A stretch of DNA of 64,000 nucleotides from an uncultured Erysipelotrichaceae bacterium (GCA_902780395.1 CACZFH010000004.1:1-64000), one strand, 5' to 3'; positions 25,046 through 33,546 are shown, counted from the stretch's first letter. The notes: generated by a model not told the origin, from the sequence alone. Made by a program: numbers and translations.

Positions 25046-25846
25046 ATGAATAAGAAAAAAAGAGTAAAATTAGTGATTAATAATACTGAAAAATCTGAAA
25101 GAATAGCCGAAAAAGTAAAAAAACAATTATTAGCTAAAGAATTTGAAATAGTAGAAGAAGACTATGGTTTGGCTATTTCCATTGGAGGAGATGGAGCTTT
25201 CCTAAGAATGGTAAAAGAAACAGGCTTTAATGAGAATGTTTTATATGTAGGAGTAAATGCAGGAACTCTTGGTTTTTCTCAAGACATAGAAGAACAAGAA
25301 ATACCTACTTTTATAGAATCTTTAGAAAAAGAAGATTATAATTATGAAGAAATAGGAATTGCCGAAGCAACAATTAATACAACAGATTTTGTTGATCATT
25401 TCTTCTATTTAAATGAATTAATAGTAAGAGATGCTGAATTAAAAACAACTAGATTAGAAGTTTGTGTAGATAAAGTATTATTAGAAAATTATGTAGGAGA
25501 TGGTCTATTAGTATCTACTTCTTTTGGATCAACTGCCTATAATTTAAGTTTTGGAGGAAGTATTGTCTATAATACATTTCACTCCTTACAATTAACTCCT
25601 ATTGCTCCTTTAAACAATAAGAGTTATCGAAACTTAATAAACTCCGTAGTAATTCCTGCTGAAAAAACAATTCAAATAAAACCAAGACAAGATGAAATGA
25701 ATAAGATTATTACAATCGATGGCGATAATCACTATTATAATAATGTATTAGATATAAATATATCTATTGGAGAAAGAAAAATAAGATTAATTAGAAAGAA
25801 AGATTATAATTTTATTCAAAAAGTAAATGATAAATTTTTAAAATAG
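25046..25846 (+). CDS. nadK: NAD kinase
   Basis: Phosphorylates NAD to NADP in the cytoplasm. The 266-residue protein has the GGDG motif (residues 49-52, ISIGGDGAFLR), the NxGxLGF element (about 74-80, NAGTLGF), and the glycine-rich GDGLLVSTSFGSTAYNLS signature (about 152-169). The start follows AAAGGTG. It completes, with the four genes upstream, the route from nicotinate to NADP. Confidence 0.95.
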   Translation: MNKKKRVKLVINNTEKSERIAEKVKKQLLAKEFEIVEEDYGLAISIGGDGAFLRMVKETGFNENVLYVGVNAGTLGFSQDIEEQEIPTFIESLEKEDYNYEEIGIAEATINTTDFVDHFFYLNELIVRDAELKTTRLEVCVDKVLLENYVGDGLLVSTSFGSTAYNLSFGGSIVYNTFHSLQLTPIAPLNNKSYRNLINSVVIPAEKTIQIKPRQDEMNKIITIDGDNHYYNNVLDINISIGERKIRLIRKKDYNFIQKVNDKFLK

Positions 25847-25857
25847 AAAGGTTATAT

Positions 25858-26355
25858 ATGATTGGAATTATAGAAACAGAATTAAATGCTTTTATTATAA
25901 TGGAAAATATTAAAAGGAAATATCCAAAATTAAATATAAATATTTATTATTTAAAAGATAGTATTATAGAAGGTATAGAAAGATTAAAAGAGAACAGTAA
26001 AATAATAATTGTTCCTAATAATTGCTCTATAAAGGAAAAATATCCAGAAATTTCATTTTTATCATTAAAAGAATTAGTTATAGATAATACTTATGAATTA
26101 AAAGATCCTGAATTAATTGAAGCTATTCAAACAGGAAATGAAGAAATAATTAATAAGATATTAAAGACAATTCCCCAAAATAAAATAATTCTAATCAATC
26201 AACCAATCATTTTATGGATAAAAGAAATAATCGAAAAGAAGTCAAATCAAAAAGTAATTTCTAATATAGATAATCTCTTAGATGATTTAGAAAAAAAAAT
26301 AAAAGAAAAAAAGATAAATCACAATCAAGAAGGAAAAGTATCAGTAATGATTTAA
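25858..26355 (+). CDS. Degenerate glutamate-racemase-like protein
   Basis: A 165-residue protein that aligns by eye with MurI/RacE, which is normally about 265 residues. The N-terminus IGIIETELNAFIIMENIKRK matches the IGVxDSGxGGLTVxKEI block. KIIIVPNNCSI occupies the place of the ACNTAT motif and KIILINQPIILWIKEII that of the LGCTHYP motif. Both catalytic-cysteine motifs are therefore altered or lost, the Asp-Ser pair is E-T, and the region between the lobes is much shorter. It is probably catalytically dead or a new function. It lies 11 nt after nadK. Confidence 0.5.
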   Translation: MIGIIETELNAFIIMENIKRKYPKLNINIYYLKDSIIEGIERLKENSKIIIVPNNCSIKEKYPEISFLSLKELVIDNTYELKDPELIEAIQTGNEEIINKILKTIPQNKIILINQPIILWIKEIIEKKSNQKVISNIDNLLDDLEKKIKEKKINHNQEGKVSVMI

Positions 26356-26378
26356 GAAAGAGAAATCTTTCTTTTATT
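26354..26378 (+). terminator. Intrinsic terminator
   Basis: The stem AAGAAAGA / TCTTTCTT with a GAAA tetraloop and a T-rich tail follows the stop codon. Confidence 0.8.
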
Positions 26379-26422
26379 TTACTAATTATTAAAAATAGTT
26401 TATAATTAAAATGGTGAGAAAA

Positions 26423-27034
26423 ATGGAAATAAGAGACACTTTTACTTATAAATTATTAAAACCTCTTGCTAGTATTTTTATAAGAGTCTGTTATCGTCCT
26501 CAAATAAAGGGATTAGATAATATTCCTAAAACTGGAAGAGTAATTCTAGCTGGAAATCATACCAAAGCATTAGATCCTATAATGTTAGTGGGCGTTCAAA
26601 AAAGAGTAATACATTTTCTTGCTAAAGATGAATTATTTCATGGTAAAATAAAATGGATTATAAAAAAGCTCGGATGTATTCCTGTAAATCGTCGAATTCA
26701 TGATAAAAATGCATTAAAAGAAGCAATAAATGCTTTAGAAAAAGATTTATGTATAGGAATTTTCCCAGAAGGAACTATTAATAGAACAGATGATATTATA
26801 ATGCCCTTCAAAATAGGAGCAGTAAAAGCAGCTTATGAGACCAATTCAATTATTGTTCCATTTACAATTGTAGGAGAATATAAATTGTTTAGAAAAGGCC
26901 CTAAATTAGAATTTATGAAACCCATAAAAGTAGGGAATAACCTAGAAAAGGAAAATGAAAAACTAATGAATCTTATCAAGAATAAATTAAAGAAAGAAGG
27001 ATTTAAAAATGGAAGAAAAAATGACACTTTATAA
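26423..27034 (+). CDS. 1-acyl-glycerol-3-phosphate acyltransferase (PlsC family)
   Basis: Transfers an acyl chain to lysophosphatidate in membrane phospholipid synthesis. The 203-residue protein has the catalytic NHTKALD (H-x4-D) motif near residue 45 and the substrate-binding FPEGTINR near residue 113. I start at ATG 26423; the frame's ATG at 26411 lies in the GGTGAG ribosome site. The 3' end overlaps the next PlsC-like gene by 26 nt in another frame. Two adjacent paralogues may differ in acyl-donor or acceptor preference. Confidence 0.88.
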   Translation: MEIRDTFTYKLLKPLASIFIRVCYRPQIKGLDNIPKTGRVILAGNHTKALDPIMLVGVQKRVIHFLAKDELFHGKIKWIIKKLGCIPVNRRIHDKNALKEAINALEKDLCIGIFPEGTINRTDDIIMPFKIGAVKAAYETNSIIVPFTIVGEYKLFRKGPKLEFMKPIKVGNNLEKENEKLMNLIKNKLKKEGFKNGRKNDTL

Positions 27035-27848
27035 AGTGGCAAAACCAATCTTAGGATTTATTTATAAGTTATGGTATAATCCCAAAATAATTGGAAAGGA
27101 AAATATTCCTAAAAACGGACCAGTAGTAATAGTAGGAAATCATGTTCATATTATGGATCAATGTAATGTAATTTTAGCAACCAAAAGATGTATTCACTAT
27201 ATGGCTAAGAAAGAATACTTTGATCCAAGTTATAAAGAGGGAAAATTCCCATGGTTTTTTAAAGGAGTAGGTTGTATCCCTGTAGATCGTAGTAAAAAAG
27301 ATGAAGAGGCTACGAATGAAGCTATAAATGTTTTAAAAAATAGTGAGATGTTAGGATTATTTCCAGAGGGAACCAGAAATAGTTTAAAAGAGGCTAGAGC
27401 TAAAGAAATATATGAAAAATATTTCCTTGAAGAAACAATCGATTTTAATGAGTTTTATAAGAAAGTAAAGAAAAATAAAACTTCTTTTATCAATTATCTA
27501 GAAGAATTAAAAGATAACAAAGTTATTACATTGGATGAATTTAAAGATAATGTAATAGATGCCGATGGTTTCTTACAATATTTAATAAGAGATCATCGTC
27601 TAACTAGAGAAGATTACTATAATCATGTTCTTCTCCCATTAAAGTTTGGAGCTGTTTCAATGGCTCATAAAACCAATGCTTTAATTGTTCCTTATGCCAT
27701 TACCGGAGAATATAAATTCCGTAGTAAAAACTTAATGATAAGAATAGGTGAACCCTTTACAGCAGATGATGATTTAGTAAAAGCTAATGAAAGACTAGAT
27801 CAAGAAATAAAAAATCTTATGAAAGAAAATGAACAAAATAAATGGTAA
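27009..27848 (+). CDS. PlsC-family acyltransferase with internal insertion
   Basis: A 279-residue paralogue of the preceding enzyme, with NHVHIMD (H-x4-D, near residue 38) and FPEGTRNS (near residue 116). Directly after the second motif lies an insertion of about 75 charged residues (EIYEKYFLEETIDFNEFY... to about residue 205) not present in the first copy or in typical PlsC. The fold then resumes with LPLKFGAVSMAHK. The start follows GAAGGA. The insertion may be a regulatory or partner-binding module. Confidence 0.85.
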   Translation: MEEKMTLYKVAKPILGFIYKLWYNPKIIGKENIPKNGPVVIVGNHVHIMDQCNVILATKRCIHYMAKKEYFDPSYKEGKFPWFFKGVGCIPVDRSKKDEEATNEAINVLKNSEMLGLFPEGTRNSLKEARAKEIYEKYFLEETIDFNEFYKKVKKNKTSFINYLEELKDNKVITLDEFKDNVIDADGFLQYLIRDHRLTREDYYNHVLLPLKFGAVSMAHKTNALIVPYAITGEYKFRSKNLMIRIGEPFTADDDLVKANERLDQEIKNLMKENEQNKW

Positions 27849-27860
27849 ATAATGTAAACC

Positions 27861-27893
27861 AAAGGACCTTATCACTATAAGGTTTCTTTTTTT
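27861..27893 (+). terminator. Intrinsic terminator
   Basis: ACCTTAT / ATAAGGT with a short loop, flanked by A-rich and T7 tracts. Confidence 0.75.
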
Positions 27894-27918
27894 ATGATAA
27901 AATAAATATGGTGATTAT

Positions 27919-28755
27919 ATGAAACATAATGAATTTGACAATGAGATTAAATATCGATTATTTCGTAGTGTTAAAGAGATTCTCCATCCTACTATATCAA
28001 AACGAAATATCAGTAATTATATAATAGTGTTAGATGAAGAAGTATTACCAATTAGAGTTTTTTATCCAAAAAAAGTAACAGAAATGCATAAGGTAATAAT
28101 ATATGTACATGGTAATGCTACTATAACAGATTGTACCAGTGAATATAGTAGTATTTGTAAAAACATGAGTATAAAAACAAACCATTTAGTAATTGCTATA
28201 GAATACCAAGAACAGGCTAAACAATATCAAAAGATGGTAAAAGAAATTGAAAAGACAATAGAATACTTATATCAAAGATTAATTCTAGATGGAATAGAAA
28301 AAGAAGATATAACTTTAGTAGGAGATTCCACCGGAGCAACCATTATTACTGGTTTAGAAGATGAAAAAATACCAATAGCCAAAGAAGTATTATTTTATCC
28401 AATTACTTCATTAGATTTTAAGAAAGAAAGATTTCCTTCTATCGGAGAAAATAGAAATTTTAATATAAATTTAATGAAGAATATTGAAGAGTATTATAAC
28501 TATTTACTACAAGAAGATGATTATCAAAATCTAATGTTAAATCCTTTGAATAAATCTCTAAGTAATAAACCAAAAACTCTAGTAATGGTAGGAAAAGTAG
28601 ATTGCCTAAAAGATGAAGCTAAAGAGTATTATGATAAATTAAAAGGAGAAGGAAACAAGTATATAGAATTACCATTCTCAACCCATGGCTTTTTAAAAAA
28701 CATGGATAAAGAACTAAGTGAAGAAGTATATGGGGAACTAAATTTATTTTTATAA
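27919..28755 (+). CDS. Alpha/beta-hydrolase (HSL/esterase type)
   Basis: A 278-residue hydrolase of unknown substrate, presumably cytoplasmic. The oxyanion/turn region is YVHGNATI (about residues 59-66; hormone-sensitive-lipase types usually have H-G-G). The nucleophile elbow is GDSTG (S about 137). The Asp lies in VGKVDCLKDEA (about 228-238) and the His in STHGF (about 260), giving a complete triad. The start follows GGTGATTAT. It probably acts on a small ester or lipid; its position after the PlsC pair hints at lipid metabolism, but that is only context. Confidence 0.75.
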   Translation: MKHNEFDNEIKYRLFRSVKEILHPTISKRNISNYIIVLDEEVLPIRVFYPKKVTEMHKVIIYVHGNATITDCTSEYSSICKNMSIKTNHLVIAIEYQEQAKQYQKMVKEIEKTIEYLYQRLILDGIEKEDITLVGDSTGATIITGLEDEKIPIAKEVLFYPITSLDFKKERFPSIGENRNFNINLMKNIEEYYNYLLQEDDYQNLMLNPLNKSLSNKPKTLVMVGKVDCLKDEAKEYYDKLKGEGNKYIELPFSTHGFLKNMDKELSEEVYGELNLFL

Positions 28756-28762
28756 AAAAATA

Positions 28763-28771
28763 TGATATACT
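28763..28771 (+). promoter_or_regulatory. Extended -10 promoter element
   Basis: TGATATACT lies 17 nt before the lipoprotein start codon. Confidence 0.5.
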
Positions 28772-28788
28772 AATAGGGAGGCGATAAT

Positions 28789-29298
28789 ATGAAAAAGTAT
28801 GCAATCCTATTTTTATTAGGAATAACATTATTTATAGTAACAGGTTGTGAAGATCAAAAAGGAACAGTTGTTAGTAATGGAGAAAAAGTAAATACTACCA
28901 AAATGGAACACAAACATTGTGAAAGAATTGGAAATCTTGATAATGGAGAAGTCTCTTTACATTATGAAATATATTATACTGGAGAAGTATTAAATCTAAT
29001 TCAATCAGAAGAAAAGGTAATTTCTGAAGATCAAGAAATACTAGATAAATATGAAAAAGCTTATAAAGATATTCATGCCCATTATGAAGGATTAGAATAT
29101 TATGATACAAATGTAATAAGAGAAGATAACTCAGTAACAAGTACTATTGTAATTAATTATGATAAAATAAGTATTCCAGCTTTATTATCCATTGAAGGTG
29201 AAAAAGATAATATTATAGAAGATGGAATTGCTAAAGTAGATAAATGGCTAGAATTAGCTAAAAAGTTTGGAACCAAATGTACATTAGTAGAGGAATAA
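28789..29298 (+). CDS. Lipoprotein resembling the YehR/DUF1307 family
   Basis: A 169-residue lipoprotein. The signal sequence has the lipobox IVTGC (Cys at about residue 20), and the mature protein should be tethered to the outer face of the membrane. The rest is compact, with two further cysteines (in KHCERIG and TKCTLVEE) that could pair, and a central Y-E-K-A-Y-K-D segment. It resembles the small YehR-type lipoproteins (DUF1307), whose role is unknown. The start follows GGGAGGCG. Confidence 0.65.
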   Translation: MKKYAILFLLGITLFIVTGCEDQKGTVVSNGEKVNTTKMEHKHCERIGNLDNGEVSLHYEIYYTGEVLNLIQSEEKVISEDQEILDKYEKAYKDIHAHYEGLEYYDTNVIREDNSVTSTIVINYDKISIPALLSIEGEKDNIIEDGIAKVDKWLELAKKFGTKCTLVEE

Positions 29299-29308
29299 TC
29301 CTCTATTT

Positions 29309-29384
29309 GTTCGGATAGTTTAATTGGATAAAATATTTCCCTCCGACGGAAATGATAAGGGTTCGATTCCCTTTCTGAACACCA
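29309..29384 (+). tRNA. tRNA-Arg (anticodon CCG)
   Basis: A complete cloverleaf: acceptor GTTCGGA / TCTGAAC (one G-T pair), D-arm, anticodon stem TTTCC / GGAAA with loop CTCCGAC (anticodon CCG at positions 34-36), T-arm AGGGTTCGATTCCCT, and an encoded CCA end. It reads the CGG codon. Confidence 0.92.
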
Positions 29385-29405
29385 TAAAAAGTATAAAAAA
29401 AGAAA

Positions 29406-29437
29406 AAGTATTAAGAAAATAATCTTAATACTTTTTT
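29406..29437. terminator. Bidirectional terminator
   Basis: A perfect 11-bp stem AAGTATTAAGA / TCTTAATACTT with A-tract and T-tract flanks lies between tRNA-Arg and a convergent gene. Confidence 0.85.
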
Positions 29438-29978
29438 ATTCTACTTTATTAAAATGATCATAAGTACCAGGTTTTACAAAAGACCAACTATCATCATTTT
29501 CAAGTAATGGATAATCATTATCAATTTTATCAACATCTTCTACTAAAACATCAACTCCATTATCCACCAACACAATAGTAGCTTTTCTTAAAAAAGGGAT
29601 ATCTTTATCTTCTTTATAGTCATGTTCTACTCCCTTAAAATAGAAAACTCCTTTACCATTTTCAAATAAAATAGTAACATCATCAAAACTAGTCAAACGA
29701 TAAAGAACCCAAGTAAAGGTAATTTGTTTATCTGTTATAGCGGATATAATAAACTCATTTTGAGTAACTAGATTATTCCATTTACCTATAAAACCAGAGT
29801 AGTCAACCTTTTCTTTTACAATATTCTTATCAGTATCTTCAGTTGTATTATTTTCTTTAGAATTAGTTTTAGTAGAAGAATTACTGTTAAGAACTAAATT
29901 ATTAAATAATAAAAAGCCTGATAATAGAATTATAATAAGTAAGATAATTATTCCTATAATAGTTTTCTTTATTTTCAT
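29436..29978 (-). CDS. Hypothetical membrane-anchored protein
   Basis: A 180-residue protein not recognised as a known family. A basic start and one transmembrane helix (about 8-28) are followed by a Ser/Thr/Asn-rich linker (about 33-55) and an exposed beta-rich domain of about 120 residues beginning YSGFIGKWNNL. This plan resembles small lipocalin-like or DUF beta-barrel surface proteins. It lies 20 nt downstream of the phosphodiesterase gene on the same strand, so it is likely co-transcribed. Confidence 0.65.
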   Translation of the reverse strand: MKIKKTIIGIIILLIIILLSGFLLFNNLVLNSNSSTKTNSKENNTTEDTDKNIVKEKVDYSGFIGKWNNLVTQNEFIISAITDKQITFTWVLYRLTSFDDVTILFENGKGVFYFKGVEHDYKEDKDIPFLRKATIVLVDNGVDVLVEDVDKIDNDYPLLENDDSWSFVKPGTYDHFNKVE

Positions 29979-29998
29979 TTAGATACCTTCTTTCATAT

Positions 29999-30694
29999 TT
30001 ATATACCATTTCCTATATTATTACAAACTGCAATAAATGGTTCTTTTGGAAATTCTTCTTTCTTTTTAATAGTCCATACCATAATAGGATATTTTAAAGA
30101 CAATTTTTGAAATTTCTTGGTTTTTAATAGTTTTTTATGAATAGCTAAATAATCTGCTTTACTATAATGAATCATAAAACTACTTTGCATGAACCATCGT
30201 AATAAAAGAGTATTATACTTTGAATGAATTAAATAACCAACTTCACTTTGAGAATGCTTCTTTAAATAACGAACAATTCTTGGATTAAATGATTTAAGAA
30301 TATAAGAGTAGGGATAATCCTCTAAGATAGATAATAATATTTGACAAGTATCATGAATTTTCTTTGTATTTTTAACTTCTATATCAAGTAAGACTTTTCC
30401 TTTTACTAGTTTTAATACTTCTTCTAGGGTAGGAATCTTTTCTTTTGTATCTAGTAAGGTATATTTTTTTAATTCCGTACTAGTAACATCACAAATTCTT
30501 TTAGAAACACCAGTCATTCTTTCCATATTGTCATCATGGAAAACTACTAATACATTATCTTTTGTTAGTTGTACATCTAATTCAATAGCCCAATTCATTT
30601 TCATAGCTTTTCGAAAGGCTAACATAGAGTTTTCTGGAATATCTTTATTATTAAATGCTCCTCTATGAGCAATTCTATTATTATGTATTTTCAT
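29999..30694 (-). CDS. Glycerophosphodiester phosphodiesterase
   Basis: Hydrolyses glycerophosphodiesters to glycerol 3-phosphate and an alcohol. The 231-residue TIM-barrel protein has the GDPD signature IAHRGAFNN (His/Arg at about 9-10), the metal-binding E-x-D in AIELDVQLTKD (about 36-46) and the second His in VVFHDDNMERM (about 50-60). There is no signal peptide, so it is cytoplasmic, as in UgpQ. The start follows GAGGTGA. Confidence 0.88.
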   Translation of the reverse strand: MKIHNNRIAHRGAFNNKDIPENSMLAFRKAMKMNWAIELDVQLTKDNVLVVFHDDNMERMTGVSKRICDVTSTELKKYTLLDTKEKIPTLEEVLKLVKGKVLLDIEVKNTKKIHDTCQILLSILEDYPYSYILKSFNPRIVRYLKKHSQSEVGYLIHSKYNTLLLRWFMQSSFMIHYSKADYLAIHKKLLKTKKFQKLSLKYPIMVWTIKKKEEFPKEPFIAVCNNIGNGI

Positions 30695-30760
30695 AGTTTC
30701 ACCTCATTTCTAGTATACTACAAAAATCATTTAAAAACACTTCTCTATCGTTATATTATA

Positions 30761-30769
30761 TGTTATAAT
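30761..30769 (+). promoter_or_regulatory. Extended -10 promoter of tRNA-Thr
   Basis: TGTTATAAT ends 14 nt before the first base of the tRNA. Confidence 0.65.
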
Positions 30770-30783
30770 GTAAAAAGAAAGAC

Positions 30784-30859
<76 letters not shown>

Positions 30860-31036
30860 TTAAAGAATCTGGTTGAACTTTGGTTCAATTTACTAATAAA
30901 TATCAATTCTAGAAATGGAATTGATTTTTTTGTTCTTGAAAAAGCAACTAAACATTTAAATGCTGAAATGGATGAAGCTGCTGAGAAATTTTATCAAACA
31001 AAAAAGGGCAAAGAAAAAGACGATTACGAAATGTAA
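30860..31036 (+). pseudogene. C-terminal coding remnant, possibly of a recombinase
   Basis: An open frame without a start codon runs from the 3' end of tRNA-Thr to TAA at 31034-31036. It reads through FFVLEKATKHLNAEMDEAAEKF and a Lys/Asp/Glu end. The position (flush against a tRNA) and helical charged end resemble the C-terminus of a tyrosine recombinase, but no catalytic residue remains to prove this. It may also be chance coding. Confidence 0.3.
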
Positions 31037-31047
31037 TTGTCTTAATT

Positions 31048-31552
31048 TTATCCTTTTCTAGTATTCATTGAAACAAAATCCTGAGCGATTTTTTGATATT
31101 TATTGTATGTTTCTCTGACGTTTTGTGTTTGTATTATTTCTTTTGTAAATTCATTAAATGAATCTTTGTTTTGAACTAATTCAATTAAAAATCTCATTTT
31201 TTCTTCATCACTTATTTCGTTTAACTTTTCAAGATAATTTGATAGTGCTGTAGTCCAAAATGGGTCTACACTTGTTATAAAACTAATAATATCTGATAAA
31301 GAAATTTCAAATTTCTTGTCCTCAATTTTATACTCTCTACCTGTTTTTTCTTTTAATAACTCTTCTAATGCAATCCTTGTAGAATTATTATTTACATCAT
31401 TGCTTGCATTTAAATAATTTTTAATAATATGATCGATTTGTTCCTCTTTAGAATTAAAACAATAATTTTTCTTTAATTCTTCATACTTTGCCTCTAATTC
31501 TTCTACAGATAAGTTTTCAAACCTTTTTTTTTACATTTGGTGCAAATGCCAT
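31048..31552 (-). pseudogene. Hypothetical gene disrupted at an A9 homopolymer
   Basis: On the minus strand an ATG (31552) with AAAGGAGT upstream and TGTTATAAT further upstream starts MAFAPNVKKK. The frame stops after 11 codons. One base out of frame, coding continues for about 155 residues (FENLSVEELEAKYEELKK ... to TAA at 31048). The two frames join if the run of nine A (T9 at 31524-31532) had eight. The protein would be about 167 residues, helical and charged, of unknown function. Replication slippage, transcriptional slippage and an assembly error are all possible. Confidence 0.6.
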
Positions 31553-31576
31553 AAATATCATACTCCTTTATTAATT

Positions 31577-31585
31577 ATTATAACA
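31577..31585 (-). promoter_or_regulatory. Extended -10 element, minus strand
   Basis: TGTTATAAT on the minus strand, upstream of the disrupted gene that starts at 31552. Confidence 0.5.
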
Positions 31586-31890
31586 TGATTTTTGAAAAAA
31601 TTTATTCATTTTGGGAACTTAATGCTATAAAAAAAAAGAACTGAAATTTATTAGTTTGTTCTTTGCAAATATAAATGTTCAATATAGTATCTTGTATCGC
31701 ACCACAAAAGAATATGTTCATATTTTATATGCATCAGTCTGGAATATGACTAATTTTTTGTGCATTAAAGAACACACTGGTAATTTTGACACTCGCACCA
31801 GTAATTATTCTAATAAATAGTAAATACCAATAACTATTCTTTTTTAATAAACAGTATGATAGAATAATTAATTAAATAAAGGAGGATTTT
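31586..31890. other. Non-coding accessory intergenic region
   Basis: About 300 nt with no open frame of note. It contains an imperfect hairpin AAAGAAC ... GTTCTTT (about 31637-31667) and, at its right end, an AGGAGG site for the next gene. Nothing else was recognised. Confidence 0.5.
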
Positions 31891-31892
31891 AA

Positions 31893-32369
31893 GTGAAAAT
31901 TTTTAAAAATGATTCAGTATATGTTCAAAATAATGATTTAGCATATTTAAATTCAACAGATTTAGGAATACCTGCTTCTATATATATGAAATATATTGGT
32001 AATGGTAAAATGATAACTAATGATAATAATAGATATGATTTTATTAAATTTGATGAAGACTCTGAAATAGAATTCTTTAAAGGTTTAGATTGGATAATTG
32101 ACTACAACGAAGTAAAAGATTTAAGTGAAGATGAAATTATTAAATTATCCGAAAGCATTGGAAAGGAACACGAAGAAATTGCGACAAGTTTTAATTCAAT
32201 GTCAAGAAAAGAGCAACAACAACATAATGATTTGATTACAAAGTGTGATTTTCTAGAATTTAAATTCTATTCTATAATAGACTTTTTGTGGTTTAAACAA
32301 GGTCATATTTCAATGGAATTACCCGAAGAAGAAAATGTAAAAATAAAAAAAGATAATAATATAAATTAA
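31893..32369 (+). CDS. Hypothetical accessory protein
   Basis: A 158-residue acidic protein, not recognised. The start is GTG with a strong AGGAGG site 9 nt upstream. There are no signal or membrane segments. The second half is predicted to be helical and charged (KDLSEDEIIKLSESIGKEHEE). It is 11 nt from the next gene and shares its AT-rich accessory setting downstream of tRNA-Thr, so the two are probably an operon of mobile origin. Confidence 0.65.
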   Translation: MKIFKNDSVYVQNNDLAYLNSTDLGIPASIYMKYIGNGKMITNDNNRYDFIKFDEDSEIEFFKGLDWIIDYNEVKDLSEDEIIKLSESIGKEHEEIATSFNSMSRKEQQQHNDLITKCDFLEFKFYSIIDFLWFKQGHISMELPEEENVKIKKDNNIN

Positions 32370-32380
32370 GGAGGTTCGAA

Positions 32381-32941
32381 ATGGAAAAAAAATCAAAAAA
32401 GGATGGAAAACAATCAAATCTTATTTTTTCTGAGTTTAAGAAAACTATTGATGATATTTCTTCAGATCAAGAATTGATGGATACAGTTTTTGAAGTAATT
32501 TATAAGGCTGAATTAAAAGACTTGAAGCTATTAAGAAGTGTTGCTTCAAAATATCAAAATGCTACTATTAAAGAAAAAAAGTATATTATTACATGTATTA
32601 TTGCATTTATTATCGAAGAGTCTTTTCTAATTGATCATAGAATTAAAGAACATGAGTGTGATATTTATGGTCATAAATTTGGTAAATGGGAATTACATAC
32701 AGTGAGTAAAACTGAATTTAAGAACTATGATGATTGTCTTTCAGAAGATCACCCTCACCGCGGAATGTATTATCGTGAGGAAAATAAAATGAAAGTATGG
32801 AAAAGGTATTGTAAGAATTGTGAAGAATGTGAAACTTCTTATGAAGAGCCTAGAATAGTAGCACGAGCAAAAGCTAGGCAATACAAAAAGAAAAGAATTG
32901 CAGAACTAAAAGAAGAATTAAAAGAATTAGAAAAAAAATAA
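32381..32941 (+). CDS. Hypothetical protein with probable zinc-binding motif
   Basis: A 186-residue cytoplasmic protein. A helical first half precedes HECDIYGHKFGKW and then RYCKNCEECE, a Cys/His arrangement typical of small zinc-stabilised domains that begin C-x-x-(x)-G-H-x-F-x-x-W and end C-x-x-C. The last 30 residues are a Lys/Glu-rich coiled helix. The function is unknown. AAGGAGG precedes the ATG. It is probably co-transcribed with the preceding gene. Confidence 0.65.
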   Translation: MEKKSKKDGKQSNLIFSEFKKTIDDISSDQELMDTVFEVIYKAELKDLKLLRSVASKYQNATIKEKKYIITCIIAFIIEESFLIDHRIKEHECDIYGHKFGKWELHTVSKTEFKNYDDCLSEDHPHRGMYYREENKMKVWKRYCKNCEECETSYEEPRIVARAKARQYKKKRIAELKEELKELEKK

Positions 32942-32978
32942 TACTGATAATTCAGAAATTTCTCTTTATGATGTAATA

Positions 32979-33012
32979 AAAGAACTAATTAGAAATAGTT
33001 AGTTCTTTTACT
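32979..33012 (+). terminator. Intrinsic terminator
   Basis: The 10-bp stem AAAGAACTAA / TTAGTTCTTT with a 10-nt loop ends the accessory pair. Confidence 0.7.
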
Positions 33013-33083
33013 TTATAGTAGACAAAGTAGGTATTTTAGATTTAATAATCTATAGAAAATGGCATTAGAAATATCATCAACAA

Positions 33084-33431
33084 CTATCTTACTTTTACTT
33101 TTTCAGCATCTTCCATATCCAATACTTTTTCCATAGTATTTACAACTCTATCGTTTTCAATGTAGAAATCTAATGAATAAGCAATTAGCATCATCATCAT
33201 AATACCAATTACAAAATTAAGCATCCTCTCCATCATCGAATAACTAAAATTAGAACTATTAATAATATCAAAAGTTCCGCAAATAAAAAAGTATGCCATT
33301 AACCTAGCACTAGCATCTCTATTATTTTTGGCAATGAAATACTTATCTAAAGAACTATAATTTCTAGTTTCCATCTTCTTTTTTGAAAAAAGAACTTTTC
33401 CCAATTTATTTTGTTTTTCTATATCAATCAT
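33084..33431 (-). CDS. Small membrane protein of unknown function
   Basis: A 115-residue protein with two hydrophobic segments (about 45-63 and 70-90, the second starting MLNFVIGIMMMMLIAY) and a cytoplasmic-looking charged N-terminus. The family is not recognised. AAAGGGGAG lies upstream. It is the last gene of the accessory stretch after tRNA-Thr and is divergent from the three-gene AAA+ unit. Confidence 0.55.
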   Translation of the reverse strand: MIDIEKQNKLGKVLFSKKKMETRNYSSLDKYFIAKNNRDASARLMAYFFICGTFDIINSSNFSYSMMERMLNFVIGIMMMMLIAYSLDFYIENDRVVNTMEKVLDMEDAEKVKVR

Positions 33432-33491
33432 AATCTTCTCTCCCCTTTGTTGGCATATTATATCATATTACCCCCAAAAAAGCAAAAATTA

Positions 33492-33520
33492 TTGTCAAGA
33501 TAGGAAGATTATGATATTAT
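33492..33520 (+). promoter_or_regulatory. Promoter of the three-gene AAA+ unit
   Basis: TTGTCA, a 17-nt spacer, then TATTAT preceded by TGA (extended -10). It lies 26 nt upstream of the ATG at 33547. Confidence 0.7.
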
Positions 33521-33546
33521 ATACAGCCATAAGTGAGGGGTTCTTT

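Noticed and set aside
31637-31667. Terminator for the disrupted gene region
   Set aside because: The AAAGAAC / GTTCTTT hairpin has a long loop and no T-tract on either usable strand.
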